A stretch of 64,000 nucleotides of DNA from Thermoplasmata archaeon (GCA_027306505.1 DAHUZP010000018.1:62001-126000), one strand, 5' to 3'. Shown: positions 6,975 through 15,980, counted from the first letter of the stretch. Numbers and translations are program-made. Notes: generated from the sequence alone by a model not told the origin.

Positions 6975-9778
6975 CGTTGAAGGCACAGGACACGGCAGCG
7001 CGCGAGGGGAGTCCCCAAACCCCCGGGGGAGGGGAGGCAGGTCGACCGGCCGAAGGCCTGCCCAAGCGCTACGATCCCTCGTCGTTCGAGGCGAAGTGGC
7101 AGTCCTACTGGGAGGAGCAGGGGTACTTCCGGGCCCCCGACCTCCCAGGCCGGGGCCCCCACTGGACCATCGTGTTCCCTCCCCCCAACGTGACGGGGAT
7201 CCTCACCTTCGGACACAGCCTGCAGGGCACGACGCAGGACCTCCTGTGCCGCTGGCAACGGATGAAGGGCGTCCCTACGCTCTTCCTCCCCGGGCTCGAC
7301 CACGCGGGCGTCGCAACGCAGATGGCGGTGCGCAAGCACCTGGAGAAGCAGGGGGTCAACGCCTCGGCCCTCTCCCGGGACGCGCTCCACGGCCACATCG
7401 AAACGTGGCGGAAGGAGAAGGAGGTCTACATCCGGCGCCAGCTCACCTCCCACGGGTTCTCGATGGACTGGTCACGGTACGTCTACACGATGGACCCCCG
7501 CTACTGCGAGGCCGTGCGGACGGCGTTCCTTACCCTCTATCGCCAGGGCCGGATCTACCGGGCCGAGCGGATGGTCAACTGGGACCCGAAGCTCCTCACG
7601 GCGCTCTCCGACCTCGAGGTCATCCCCAAGGAGACCCGGGGGACGCTCTGGTACATCCGCTACCCTTCCTCGGACCCCGATGCGGCCGGTCGGGGGGAGG
7701 GCCTCGTGGTCGCGACCACCCGACCCGAGACCATGTTCGGGGACGTGGCCGTCGCGGTCCACCCGGACGACGAGCGTTACAAGCCCTGGGCGGGGAAGGA
7801 GGTCCAGTTGCCCCTCACGGACCGCAAGGTCCCGGTGGTGACCGACCCGGCGATCGACCTCACCTTCGGCACCGGGGCGCTCAAGGTGACGCCCTCCCAC
7901 GACAGGGCCGACCACGATATCGCCCTGCGTCAGAAACCCCTGCCCTCCAAGCGCGACACGATCGACGAGCGGGGTCGTCTCTCCGGAGAGTTCGTGCCGG
8001 AGCGCTTCCGGGGCTTGGAGCGGTTCGCCGCCCGAAAGGCGGTGGTCTCGGAGCTCCGCGAGAAGGGCCTGCTCGTGCGGGAGGAGCCCCACGTGCACAA
8101 CGTGGGCCACTCCGAGCGCAGCGAGGTGCCGATCGAGCCCCGCCTCTCGACACAGTGGTTCGTGGACACCTCCCAGATGGGCGCGCGAGCGCTCAGCGCC
8201 GTTCGCGACGGCGACATCCACATCGTGCCGGAGCGGTGGGTGAAGACCTACTACAACTTCCTGGAGAACCTCGAGCCCTGGTGCATCTCCCGCCAGGTGG
8301 TCTGGGGCCACGAGATACCGGTCTGGTATTGCGACGCCTGCGGGGCCTACGACGCCTACGAGGCGCCGCCGAAGCGCTGCCCCAAGTGCGGAGGCGAGGA
8401 GCTCCACCAGGACCCGGACGTGCTCGACACGTGGTTCTCCTCCTGGCTGTGGCCCTTCGCGACGCTGGGTTGGCCGGGGCGGACGAAGGACCTCGAGCGG
8501 TACTTCCCGGTGTCGGTGCTCGGCACCGGGTCGGACATCGTGTTCTTCTGGGTCGCCCGGATGATCATGGGGAGCCTCCAGTTCCTGGACGTCCCGCCTT
8601 TCCCCTACGTCTACCTCACGGGGATCCTCACCGACCGGCAGGGACGGAAGCTCTCGAAGCACCTGGGGAACTCCCCCGACCCGCTGGAGCTCATCGAGCA
8701 ATGGGGGGCGGACGCGTTCCGGTTCGCGCTCCTCTTCCCGATCCCGGTGGAAGAGGGCGGTGCCTGGGACCCCCAGCGCATGATGGAGGGGGCGCGGAAC
8801 TTCCTCACGAAGGTGTGGAACCTCACGCGTCTGCTCGCTCCTTCCGTTCCTGCCGAGCCGGGGAACGATCGCTCGCCCCCGGACCACCGCGCGGAGGGGG
8901 CGCTGCTCGACGCGGGAGCCCCTTTGATGGACCGCTGGATCGCCTCTCGCTGGTCGCGCACCGCGGAGGAGGTGGACTCCCGGCTCACGGCCTTCGACCT
9001 CACCGGGGCCGCCGGGGCGCTGCACCAGTTCCTCTGGCACGAGATGGCCGACTGGTGGGCGGAATCGGCGAAGGACCGCCTCGCCGGTCGCGACGGCCCG
9101 AAGACCGAGGCCTCCACCCGGCGACTCGGCCTCTCCGTGCTGGAGCGCACGCTCCGCCTACTGCATCCGTTCGCTCCGCACCTCACGGAGGAGCTGGGGC
9201 ACCACCTCTCGCCGAAGGGCACCGCGATGGCGGTGGCCCGGTGGCCCGCCCGCGACGAGCTTCCCCGTGACCCGGTCGCGGAGGCGGAGGTCGCGGCGCT
9301 GCAGGAGCTGGTGCGCGGCATCCGCACGCTCCGGGCGGAACTTCGGATCCCCCCGGACGTCCAGCCGGAAGCCTACCTGCGCCCGCGCAGCGGTCCGGCC
9401 CTCGAGCTCTTCCGCCGACCGGCCGACCTCGCGGTCATGGTCCAGCTCTCGCGCATCGGGTCGATCGCTCCCCTCGGACCGAGCGAGTCCCCCCCGGAGG
9501 GCTGTCGCGCGCTCGTGACGGCGTCAGGGGAGATCTTCCTCCGGCCGCCGAAGGGGACGGCGGAGAGGCCGCCGGAAGGGCTCCAGGCCCTCCGGAAGGA
9601 GCGGGAGCTGGTCGCCCGTCTCCTGGAGAAGGCCGACCAGCGACTGAAGGACCCGACGTTCGTCGACCGGGCCCCCCCCAAGGTACGCGACGAGGTGTTC
9701 GCGAAAGCGAAGGAGCTGCGCGAGCGGCTCACCCTGCTCGACCAGCACCTCGCGGGCGAGGCCCCTGTGGGACCGTGA
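6971..9778 (+). CDS. valS: Valyl-tRNA synthetase, bacterial-like architecture
   Basis: A class I synthetase that charges tRNA-Val, with a CP1 editing domain to clear misacylated threonine (family knowledge). In this 935-residue product the HIGH region reads PPPNVTGILTFGHSL, so HIGH is TFGH (residues 79-82). The KMSKS loop is KLSKH (560-564). A CxxC...CxxC zinc-ribbon insert (CDACG, CPKCG) follows the SRQ..WGH motif. The C-terminus ends in FVDRAPPKVRDEVFAKAKEL, the tRNA-binding coiled coil typical of bacterial ValRS. The ATG at 6971 overlaps the permease TGA; an in-frame ATG at 6944 is less likely. The next gene starts inside the valS stop (GTGA). Confidence 0.95.
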   Translation: MTLKAQDTAAREGSPQTPGGGEAGRPAEGLPKRYDPSSFEAKWQSYWEEQGYFRAPDLPGRGPHWTIVFPPPNVTGILTFGHSLQGTTQDLLCRWQRMKGVPTLFLPGLDHAGVATQMAVRKHLEKQGVNASALSRDALHGHIETWRKEKEVYIRRQLTSHGFSMDWSRYVYTMDPRYCEAVRTAFLTLYRQGRIYRAERMVNWDPKLLTALSDLEVIPKETRGTLWYIRYPSSDPDAAGRGEGLVVATTRPETMFGDVAVAVHPDDERYKPWAGKEVQLPLTDRKVPVVTDPAIDLTFGTGALKVTPSHDRADHDIALRQKPLPSKRDTIDERGRLSGEFVPERFRGLERFAARKAVVSELREKGLLVREEPHVHNVGHSERSEVPIEPRLSTQWFVDTSQMGARALSAVRDGDIHIVPERWVKTYYNFLENLEPWCISRQVVWGHEIPVWYCDACGAYDAYEAPPKRCPKCGGEELHQDPDVLDTWFSSWLWPFATLGWPGRTKDLERYFPVSVLGTGSDIVFFWVARMIMGSLQFLDVPPFPYVYLTGILTDRQGRKLSKHLGNSPDPLELIEQWGADAFRFALLFPIPVEEGGAWDPQRMMEGARNFLTKVWNLTRLLAPSVPAEPGNDRSPPDHRAEGALLDAGAPLMDRWIASRWSRTAEEVDSRLTAFDLTGAAGALHQFLWHEMADWWAESAKDRLAGRDGPKTEASTRRLGLSVLERTLRLLHPFAPHLTEELGHHLSPKGTAMAVARWPARDELPRDPVAEAEVAALQELVRGIRTLRAELRIPPDVQPEAYLRPRSGPALELFRRPADLAVMVQLSRIGSIAPLGPSESPPEGCRALVTASGEIFLRPPKGTAERPPEGLQALRKERELVARLLEKADQRLKDPTFVDRAPPKVRDEVFAKAKELRERLTLLDQHLAGEAPVGP

Positions 9779-10443
9779 AAGGGCAGGGCCCCGTGCCACC
9801 GCCCGAGCTCGAGCTCGTCGCCTTCGACATGGACGGCACCCTGGTGGACGTGGTGAGCTCCTGGGCGGAGGTCCACCGGCACTTCGGTGACTCCAACGAG
9901 GAGGCGTTGCGCGCCTTCATGGCCGACGAGATCGACGACGAGGAGTTCACCCGGCGGGACCTCGCGATCTGGCTGCGGCACAAGCCGGACATCAGCCGCG
10001 ACGACCTCGTCGAGATCCTCGCCCACGTCCCCCTCATGCGGGGCGCACGGGAGCTCTTCGAGAGGCTGCGGCAACGGGGGCTCACCACCGCCATCGTGAG
10101 CGGGGGACTGGATGTGCTCGCCGAGCGGATCCAGCGGGAGCTCGGGGTCGACTTCGTCTTCGCGAACGGATTCGAGCTCCACGACGGGGGGGGCCTCGCT
10201 CGCGGGATCGTCCGGGTCCCGGTGAAGCAGAAGGAGCGCGTCTTGCGGGAGCTGCAAGGGAGGTTGGGGGTCGCTCCCCTCGCCACCGCCTCGGTGGGGA
10301 ACTCCGAGATTGACGTCGGGCTCTTCCGCGCCTCCCGGGTGGGGATCGCCTTCGCGCCGGACGACGACATCGTCCGCCGCCACGCTACGCTGGTGGTCGA
10401 AGAGCACGACCTCCGCCGGCTCATCCCCGTCCTGGCGCCCTGA
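9775..10443 (+). CDS. HAD-superfamily phosphatase, SerB-like
   Basis: A predicted cytoplasmic phosphomonoesterase of 222 residues. HAD motif I is FDMDGT (Asp18 and Asp20), motif II is VSGG, and the motif III/IV region is ASVGNSEIDVGLF. The helical cap between motifs I and II has phosphoserine-phosphatase size. Motif IV reads GNSEID rather than the usual GDGxND, so phosphoserine specificity is uncertain. The GTG start overlaps the valS stop, which indicates translational coupling. Two other HAD phosphatases of similar layout occur in this window (15981 and 56660). Confidence 0.85.
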   Translation: MKGQGPVPPPELELVAFDMDGTLVDVVSSWAEVHRHFGDSNEEALRAFMADEIDDEEFTRRDLAIWLRHKPDISRDDLVEILAHVPLMRGARELFERLRQRGLTTAIVSGGLDVLAERIQRELGVDFVFANGFELHDGGGLARGIVRVPVKQKERVLRELQGRLGVAPLATASVGNSEIDVGLFRASRVGIAFAPDDDIVRRHATLVVEEHDLRRLIPVLAP

Positions 10444-10479
10444 GGGGTCCTTCCCCCTCCGTGAGGGCTCCCTCCGGGC

Positions 10480-10487
10480 CTTTAAGA
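10480..10487 (+). promoter_or_regulatory. Box A (CTTTAAGA) of the aIF2-beta gene
   Basis: The octamer is centred 29 bases before the ATG at 10513 and there is no Shine-Dalgarno. This is one of the clearest leaderless promoters in the window. Confidence 0.6.
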
Positions 10488-10512
10488 AGCCCGGGCGGGT
10501 CGGTCCGCCATC

Positions 10513-11136
10513 ATGGCCGCCGCCGGTTACGAAAGCTTGCTGGACCGAGCTCGGTCGCTCCTTCCAGCCACGCCGAAGAGGTCCGAGCGGTTCACCGTAC
10601 CCAACCCTGAGGTCATGTACGACGGGAAGGCCACGGTGATCCGTAACCTCAAGGACGTGGGGGAACAGCTGAGGAGGGAGCCCGAGCACATCCTGAACTT
10701 CCTCGCGAAGGAGATGGGATGTCCCGGGGTCATGGACGGCCCCCGCGGCGTGCTCAAGAGCAAGATCTCCCAGGACCAGATGGCCACCAAGATCCGGGAG
10801 TACACCGACCGCTTCGTCATCTGCAGCGAGTGCCACCGGCCCGACACGCATCTCGACAAGGCGGGACGCGTCCCGATGCTGGTGTGCGAGGCCTGCGGTG
10901 CCCAGCGCCCGGTCCACGTCCGCCGCGTCGCGGTGTCGGAGAAGCCCAAGGGCCCGGTGATCGTCGGAGAAATCTACAAGCTGCCCATCGAGGACATCAG
11001 CCGTCGCGGGGACGGGGTCGCCCGAAAGGAGGGGTTCGTCATCTTCGTGACGGGGGCCCGGCAGAAGGGGGTCACCGTGAAGGTCAAGATCACCAAGGTC
11101 GTCGGCAACACGGGATTCGGGACCCTCGAGCCGTAG
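10513..11136 (+). CDS. Translation initiation factor 2 subunit beta with C-terminal TRAM domain
   Basis: aIF2-beta is part of the heterotrimer that delivers initiator tRNA to the small ribosomal subunit. The 207-residue product has the usual helical N-terminus, an alpha/beta core (about 30-95, with KATVIRNLKDVGEQLRREP) and a C4 zinc ribbon (C104, C107, C125, C128). After a short linker it has an extra domain of about 60 residues, about 145-205. That domain contains GEIYKLPIEDISRRGDGVA and FVTGARQKGVTVKVKI, the pattern of a TRAM RNA-binding domain. Most aIF2-beta proteins end after the zinc ribbon, near 140 residues. This fusion is known in some euryarchaeal lineages. Confidence 0.93.
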   Translation: MAAAGYESLLDRARSLLPATPKRSERFTVPNPEVMYDGKATVIRNLKDVGEQLRREPEHILNFLAKEMGCPGVMDGPRGVLKSKISQDQMATKIREYTDRFVICSECHRPDTHLDKAGRVPMLVCEACGAQRPVHVRRVAVSEKPKGPVIVGEIYKLPIEDISRRGDGVARKEGFVIFVTGARQKGVTVKVKITKVVGNTGFGTLEP

Positions 11137-11150
11137 ACCGGCCTTCGACC

Positions 11151-12131
11151 ATGCGGTCACTCCAGAGCCTGGGGCTCCTCGGCCTCTACGTGGGCTCCCA
11201 GGTCACGGCCCTCGCGCTGGCCCTCCCCTACATCCACGCGGGGCTGCAGACCAACGCGAACCCCAACTCCGTCACCGACATCCTGCCCTTCATCATCGCC
11301 ATCGTGGCGATCCCGCTCCTCATCCTAGGGATCGCGAAGTTCGCTCCGAACCGGGTCTCGATGATCAAGTACTTCATCCTCTTCGCGATCTGTCTCTCCC
11401 TCGTCTTCACCCTGGGTCCCTCGCTCGACCTGATCCTCCCCGGACCGTTCAGCCTCCAGGGGGGGTTGGGCTCGATCGACCTCGGGTTCTACTTGGGCGC
11501 CTTCGTGACGGCCCTGGTCTTCTTGCTGCTCCTCTTGGAGCCCCAGTGGTACGTCGTGGACATCGTGGGCTACCTCGCCGCGGGGAGCCTCACCGCGATC
11601 CTGGGGATCTCGCTGGGCATCCTCCCGGTCCTGATCCTGCTCGCGGTGCTGATGGTCTACGATGCGGTCGCGGTGTACGGGACGAAGCACATGATCTCGC
11701 TCGCCGACGTCGTCTCGGACATGAAGCTCCCGATCCTGCTCGTGATGCCGACGGAGCCTTCCTTCGACTACACCGCGAGCCCCTCGATGAAGGAGGCCCG
11801 GGCCAAGGTGAAGGCGGCCCCGGAGGAGCGGGAAGCGACGTTCATGGGGTTGGGCGACGTCGTCATCCCCGGCGTCCTCGTCGTGAGCTCCTTCGTCTAT
11901 GTCGCCCACAGCTCCCCGTTCCTCCCGGGGGTCCCCGCGAACCTCCTGGTCGCCCTCGCGGCCATGGCGGGCTCGCTGCTCGGCTATGCCATCCTCATGT
12001 TCCTGGTCTCCCGGGGCAATCCCCAGGCGGGGCTCCCCTTCCTCAACGGGTTCGGGATCCTCGGGTACGCGCTCGCCTACGTGGCGCTCTTCCACTCCGT
12101 CACCCTAGGCATCTCCTGGCCCGTGTTCTGA
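11151..12131 (+). CDS. Presenilin/signal-peptide-peptidase family intramembrane aspartyl protease
   Basis: A predicted protease that cuts helices within the membrane. The 326-residue product has about nine hydrophobic segments. The catalytic pair is present: YD at Y170-D171 (MVYDAVAVYG) and GxGD at G233-D236 (GLGDVVIPG). The PAL-type motif is PFL (296-298). A hydrophilic loop of about 45 residues separates the two catalytic helices, as in archaeal homologues such as PSH. The ATG at 11151 lies 14 bases after the aIF2-beta stop, so the two may be cotranscribed. The open frame extends further upstream, but that part lies under the aIF2-beta gene. Its 3' end overlaps the convergent gene by 27 bases. 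Confidence 0.9.
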   Translation: MRSLQSLGLLGLYVGSQVTALALALPYIHAGLQTNANPNSVTDILPFIIAIVAIPLLILGIAKFAPNRVSMIKYFILFAICLSLVFTLGPSLDLILPGPFSLQGGLGSIDLGFYLGAFVTALVFLLLLLEPQWYVVDIVGYLAAGSLTAILGISLGILPVLILLAVLMVYDAVAVYGTKHMISLADVVSDMKLPILLVMPTEPSFDYTASPSMKEARAKVKAAPEEREATFMGLGDVVIPGVLVVSSFVYVAHSSPFLPGVPANLLVALAAMAGSLLGYAILMFLVSRGNPQAGLPFLNGFGILGYALAYVALFHSVTLGISWPVF

Positions 12132-12968
12132 GGGGCCGGACCGCCGCTGAGCGGGGTCCTCGTCCGTCCGTTCCGGAGGGCCCGACCGTGGAGCGAGACG
12201 GTCCAGGACCTCGTTCTCCCGGCGGTGGAGGCGTGCCCGGGCGGCGTGGACACGCTTCTCCTCGAACTGGGGGAGGATGGAGATGGTCCTGGTGAGCCAG
12301 ACGGAGCCCAGGATGAGGCGGAACCCGGTGAAGAACAGCACCGCGACGACGACCACTCCTGCGCTCGAAGGGGCGTACCTCGAGAGGAGCTCCGAGGCTC
12401 CGAGCGCCCGGGAGATGGAAGGGACCAGGAGCAGAAGGGCGCCCAGGACCACCGAGAGCAGGAAGAGCGCTCCCAGGACGAGCCCCAGGTGGAACCGGCG
12501 CCGGAGCCGGGGCGGAAGGGCCCGGACCCGGGCCCGTAGGTCCTGCTCTCGGGCGCTCATGGTCGAGGCCAGCCGGACGTGTCCGGGCAGGAGCGCGACG
12601 AGCGCCTCCAGCCGGTCACGCGCGACGCGGACCGGACGGTCGACCATGGCGAGGACCGTGGTGGGGGGCTCCTTCAGCCGGTGCAGGTGGAGGTCCAGCG
12701 AACCCACCACGTCGTCCACGGCTCCCTTGGCGAGGCGGACGACGAGGGAGGACCCCACGAAGGCCTCGGACCAGGGGACCAACCGGTCGATCTCCTCTCC
12801 CAGCCCCCGGAGGGTCTGGTAGGTCAGTTCCAAGACCTCCGGAAGGTCCCGTGGCGGGCCCTCGTGCGGGGGGTCCGCGGGGAACCCACAGAGCACTTCC
12901 AGGCCTCCCCGGAGGGAAGCCACGCTGGCGCGGGAGGGGGGCGCAGGGGATCCTTCCCGAGTGGGCAC
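12105..12968 (-). CDS. Two-helix membrane protein of unknown function
   Basis: The 287-residue product has a soluble N-terminal half of about 155 residues. Two hydrophobic segments follow (near residues 162-185 and 205-225), then a charged C-terminal tail rich in Arg, Pro and Glu (ARARLHRRENEVLDRL). The GTG start at 12968 sits about 25 bases from a TTTAAG box, which supports it. There are no recognisable motifs. The topology (two helices with both ends probably cytoplasmic) and lone position suggest no specific role. Its coding end overlaps the presenilin-like gene. Confidence 0.65.
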   Translation of the reverse strand: MPTREGSPAPPSRASVASLRGGLEVLCGFPADPPHEGPPRDLPEVLELTYQTLRGLGEEIDRLVPWSEAFVGSSLVVRLAKGAVDDVVGSLDLHLHRLKEPPTTVLAMVDRPVRVARDRLEALVALLPGHVRLASTMSAREQDLRARVRALPPRLRRRFHLGLVLGALFLLSVVLGALLLLVPSISRALGASELLSRYAPSSAGVVVVAVLFFTGFRLILGSVWLTRTISILPQFEEKRVHAARARLHRRENEVLDRLAPRSGPPERTDEDPAQRRSGPSEHGPGDA

Positions 12969-12988
12969 GGGCGGCGGAACGTCCCCCG

Positions 12989-12996
12989 GTTTAAGT
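12989..12996 (-). promoter_or_regulatory. Box A (ACTTAAAC) of the minus-strand membrane protein gene
   Basis: The element is centred about 25 bases before the GTG at 12968 and is read on the minus strand. It is separate from the DHS box 55 bases away on the other strand. Confidence 0.5.
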
Positions 12997-13048
12997 CGAC
13001 CCGCCGAGCGAGGAGGAGGACGGGGGTCCCCAACCCCCGTTCAGCGGG

Positions 13049-13055
13049 CTTATCC
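13049..13055 (+). promoter_or_regulatory. Putative box A (CTTATCC) of the deoxyhypusine synthase gene
   Basis: The element is centred about 27 bases before the ATG at 13079 and there is no Shine-Dalgarno, so a leaderless message is likely. Confidence 0.45.
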
Positions 13056-13078
13056 ACCCCCGTCCTTGGTCCCGGGCG

Positions 13079-14053
13079 ATGGCGCGCCGTCGACCGGTCC
13101 GAGACATCACGGCCCGGGACCTACGCTCCCCCAGCGACATGCTCCGGGCCTTCGACCAGGCCGGCGGCTTCTCAGCGAAGGGTGTCGCCCAAGCCCTCGA
13201 CATCCTCGAGGGGATGGCCCGGGACCGCGCTTCGACGATCTTCCTCTCCTTCCCAGCGGACCTGGTGGCGACCGGGACCCGGGGTGTCCTCGCTGAGATC
13301 ATCCGGCGGCGCCTGGTCGACGTGGTCATCACCACCTGCGGAACGTTGGACCACGACCTCGCGCGGGCGTGGAAGCCCTACTTCGAGGGTGACTGGCTGA
13401 TGGACGACCGTCAGCTCGCACGCCGTCACGTGTACCGCCTGGGGAACGTTGTGATCCCTCAGGACAACTACGGGGGGGTCGTCGAGCGCAAGATGCGCCC
13501 CTTGCTCGACCGACTGTGGGCGAAGGGCGTCCGAAAGCTCTCCACCAAGGACCTCGCCTGGGCCATCGGCGAGGACATGGGGGCGAAGCGCGGGGCGGGG
13601 TCGATCTGCCGGGCGGCCTTCGAATCCCAGGTCCCGATCTACATCCCCGGACCCACGGATGGCGCCGTGGGGAGCCAGGTCTGGCTCTACTGGCAGGACC
13701 ACCGAGAACTCTCCTTCGACCTCCTCCGGGACGAGCAGGACCTCTCCGACCTCGTCTTCGAGGCGAAGCGGACCCATGCCCTCATCCTCGGCGGAGGCAT
13801 CTCCAAGCACCACGTGATCTGGTGGAACCAGTTCCGGGGGGGTCTCGACAGCGCCGTGTACGTGACCACGGCCGTGGAATGGGACGGATCCCTCTCCGGC
13901 GCCCGCCTGCGGGAGGCCGTCAGTTGGGGGAAGATCAAGCCCAACGCCCAGCAGGTCACCGTGGAAGGTGACGTGACGGTCCTGCTGCCCCTGCTCGTCG
14001 GGGCCCTCCTTCAGCGTGTGCCCAAGCCCCGGGTCCCCCAGCGAAAGGGCTGA
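13079..14053 (+). CDS. dys: Deoxyhypusine synthase
   Basis: The enzyme transfers the aminobutyl group of spermidine to a lysine of aIF5A, the first step of hypusine formation. The 324-residue product has the family length and a conserved C-terminal half. The NAD-binding glycine motif is ALILGGGISKHH, followed by AVYVTTAVEWDGSLSGA. The active-site lysine lies in AVSWGKIKPNAQ (K285), which matches Lys329 of the human enzyme from memory of that family. TTCGTLDHD, near residue 85, is also a DHS signature. The gene has its own promoter and stands alone, with no aIF5A gene in the window. Confidence 0.95.
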   Translation: MARRRPVRDITARDLRSPSDMLRAFDQAGGFSAKGVAQALDILEGMARDRASTIFLSFPADLVATGTRGVLAEIIRRRLVDVVITTCGTLDHDLARAWKPYFEGDWLMDDRQLARRHVYRLGNVVIPQDNYGGVVERKMRPLLDRLWAKGVRKLSTKDLAWAIGEDMGAKRGAGSICRAAFESQVPIYIPGPTDGAVGSQVWLYWQDHRELSFDLLRDEQDLSDLVFEAKRTHALILGGGISKHHVIWWNQFRGGLDSAVYVTTAVEWDGSLSGARLREAVSWGKIKPNAQQVTVEGDVTVLLPLLVGALLQRVPKPRVPQRKG

Positions 14054-14265
14054 AGGGGGTCGCCCTACCCCACCTGTCCCCTCGGGAGGGCGGCCCGGCC
14101 CGTGGCCCCAGACCCGCCATGGGTCCCACCCCCCAGCCTCCCGTGCTAGGGTGTCTTCCCCCCCGCCGCGTGTCGAGCGGTCGTGGACAAACGTTCAATT
14201 AGTGAGCGCGGGTTCTCCCATGAGACGGCCGGTCTCAATCGTGCCGTCGGAGTTAGAAACCCTTG

Positions 14266-15798
14266 ATGCCCCACGTGCGCCAACCCACGAGCGTCCTAGC
14301 CGCCGTACTGACCCTTGGCCTCCTTGTGGCGATGAGCTTGGCCGCGGGGACCGCTCACGCGGCCTCTCCGCAACCTGCCTCCGGCGGGAACACCCAGACC
14401 TGGGCCTACGGGATGCAATATTCCGGAGGATGTACAGGCTCGTCCGCGACGGGGTACTCGGGTAACCTGTGCTTCAACATGTCCGCGGGCAGCACCGGGA
14501 ACGTCTCGATCTCGAACTTCGGTGTGCACGTGTTCGTGGGCGCGGCCGTCATCTTCACTCAGACCAACAACTCCCCCGTCTACTACCTCACCATCCAGAA
14601 GGCCCTCTACGTCTATGCCTCGGCGCAGGCCACCCTGACCTGCACCAGCGGATGTGGCAACGCCCCCTCGGGGACCTCGGCGACGGTCAACGGGACCTTC
14701 GTCGCGTGGTACTCGGGCTACGGGTTCGCCAACGTCACCACCTCCTCCACCGTCAACGTGAACGGCACCGCGGTCCCAGCGATCGGGCTGCTCGATGCCT
14801 CCGCCTCTGAGAGCGCGAACGCGACGGGGACGGCGAGCGTCTCTGGCGGTATCTACTCCGGCCCGAGCATCTACGCGAGCGCCCAGGTGAACGCTCAGGC
14901 GTCCGCGACGTTCAGCCCGGCCCTTGGGCTCGTCCCGACCCAGGTCAACCCGGGGTTGATCTGGAACTCGAACTCGAGCTACACGGCTTCGGCGGCGGGT
15001 ACCTACGGCTACCACTACTACATCCCGTGCATGTACCAGAGCACGATCAACGCGAACTGCACCACCAACGCGGCGACCTTCAGCACCGGCGTGGCCTCCT
15101 CCGTTCCGAGCGCGGCCTCCGTCGCGCTCCAAGGTCAGGACTGGGGGTCCTACCAGGTCTCGGACGCCTACGGGACCCAGACCTTCCAGGTCATCACCCT
15201 GAGCTTCACGGGTGCCCTGGGGACCACCGATGGCGTCTTCCTGGTGCCCAGCTCGATCGGCGGTGCGATCTCGGCGATCAGCCCGGTCGGCCACGCTCTG
15301 CACTCGGGCACGGGGCTCGCGATGGTCTCGTCCCCCTTGGCCGCCGCTCCTAGCGGGTCGCTCTACTACTCGACCAGCGCGGGTCACGTGGGCTTCTCCG
15401 GTTCGAGCATCGGCAGCTCGCTCTACTCGACCGCGAGCGCCCCGACCAACGCGGTACCGATGGACCCGACCGCGGCCCAGTCGCTCGCGAACGGCCTCCT
15501 CGCGCCGCCGAAGTCGGGCTCCTCGAGCTTCGCCTGGCTCCTGCCGCTGGTGGTCCTGGCGGTGGTCGTCCTGGTGATCGTAGGTGCGGTGCTCTTCATC
15601 CGCCGCGGCCGACACCCGAAGACCCCCGCGGGGACCACCGCCGCACCGCCCGCCCAGGCCGCCCCGTACAACTACGGTGCCTGGCCCGCTGGCGCCCCAC
15701 CCGCCGCCCCGGCGCAGCAGCCCTACGCACCCGCGCACAACCCCTCGGCGCCCCAGGCCCCGCCCGCACCGGGCCAGGCCTACCCTCCGACCAGGTAG
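14266..15798 (+). CDS. Secreted/anchored surface protein with C-terminal membrane helix
   Basis: A predicted cell-surface protein of 510 residues. It has a Sec-type signal peptide (about residues 1-35, LAAVLTLGLLVAMSLAAGTAHA). A long exported region rich in Ser, Thr, Gly, Ala and Asn follows, with many N-glycosylation sequons (N-x-S/T). Two cysteine pairs (CTGSS...CFN, CTSGCG) could form disulfides. A transmembrane helix (about 425-447, LLPLVVLAVVVLVIVGAVLF) is followed by RRGR and a Pro/Ala/Tyr-rich cytoplasmic tail of about 55 residues. I recognise no enzymatic domain. The gene ends at a strong terminator, as suits an abundant envelope protein. Confidence 0.8.
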   Translation: MPHVRQPTSVLAAVLTLGLLVAMSLAAGTAHAASPQPASGGNTQTWAYGMQYSGGCTGSSATGYSGNLCFNMSAGSTGNVSISNFGVHVFVGAAVIFTQTNNSPVYYLTIQKALYVYASAQATLTCTSGCGNAPSGTSATVNGTFVAWYSGYGFANVTTSSTVNVNGTAVPAIGLLDASASESANATGTASVSGGIYSGPSIYASAQVNAQASATFSPALGLVPTQVNPGLIWNSNSSYTASAAGTYGYHYYIPCMYQSTINANCTTNAATFSTGVASSVPSAASVALQGQDWGSYQVSDAYGTQTFQVITLSFTGALGTTDGVFLVPSSIGGAISAISPVGHALHSGTGLAMVSSPLAAAPSGSLYYSTSAGHVGFSGSSIGSSLYSTASAPTNAVPMDPTAAQSLANGLLAPPKSGSSSFAWLLPLVVLAVVVLVIVGAVLFIRRGRHPKTPAGTTAAPPAQAAPYNYGAWPAGAPPAAPAQQPYAPAHNPSAPQAPPAPGQAYPPTR

Positions 15799-15825
15799 GT
15801 CGCCTCGCCTGACCAGCGACGGGGG

Positions 15826-15900
15826 CCCCCCCCGGCCTTCGGGGGGGGCTCTCGGCCGGACCTGTGAAGGTCCGGCCGAACCCCTTCTCTCTCTTCTTCT
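15826..15900 (+). terminator. Strong hairpin terminator after the surface-protein gene
   Basis: Two hairpins in tandem follow the stop. The first pairs eight C (15826-15833) with eight G (15841-15848). The second is a perfect 12-base-pair stem, TCGGCCGGACCT/AGGTCCGGCCGA (15852-15863, 15868-15879), with a GTGA loop and a pyrimidine-rich tail (CCCCTTCTCTCTCTTCTTCT). It may also insulate the convergent gene at 15981. Confidence 0.6.
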
Positions 15901-15980
15901 CAGGGCCCCGAGGAGCGGGGCGCGAGCTTCCAGGGGCACCTGTCCTCGGTATCACCGAGGACCGCCGGGGGAGAACGCTC

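Noticed and set aside
7472-9040. 522-codon open frame opposite valS
   Set aside because: Fully antisense to a conserved synthetase.
10719-11150. Upstream extension of the presenilin-like frame
   Set aside because: It lies under the aIF2-beta gene and is Arg/Gly/His-rich; the first hydrophobic helix begins right after the ATG at 11151.
9373-11160. 595-codon open frame opposite valS, the HAD gene and aIF2-beta
   Set aside because: It spans three well supported genes on the other strand and carries no motif.
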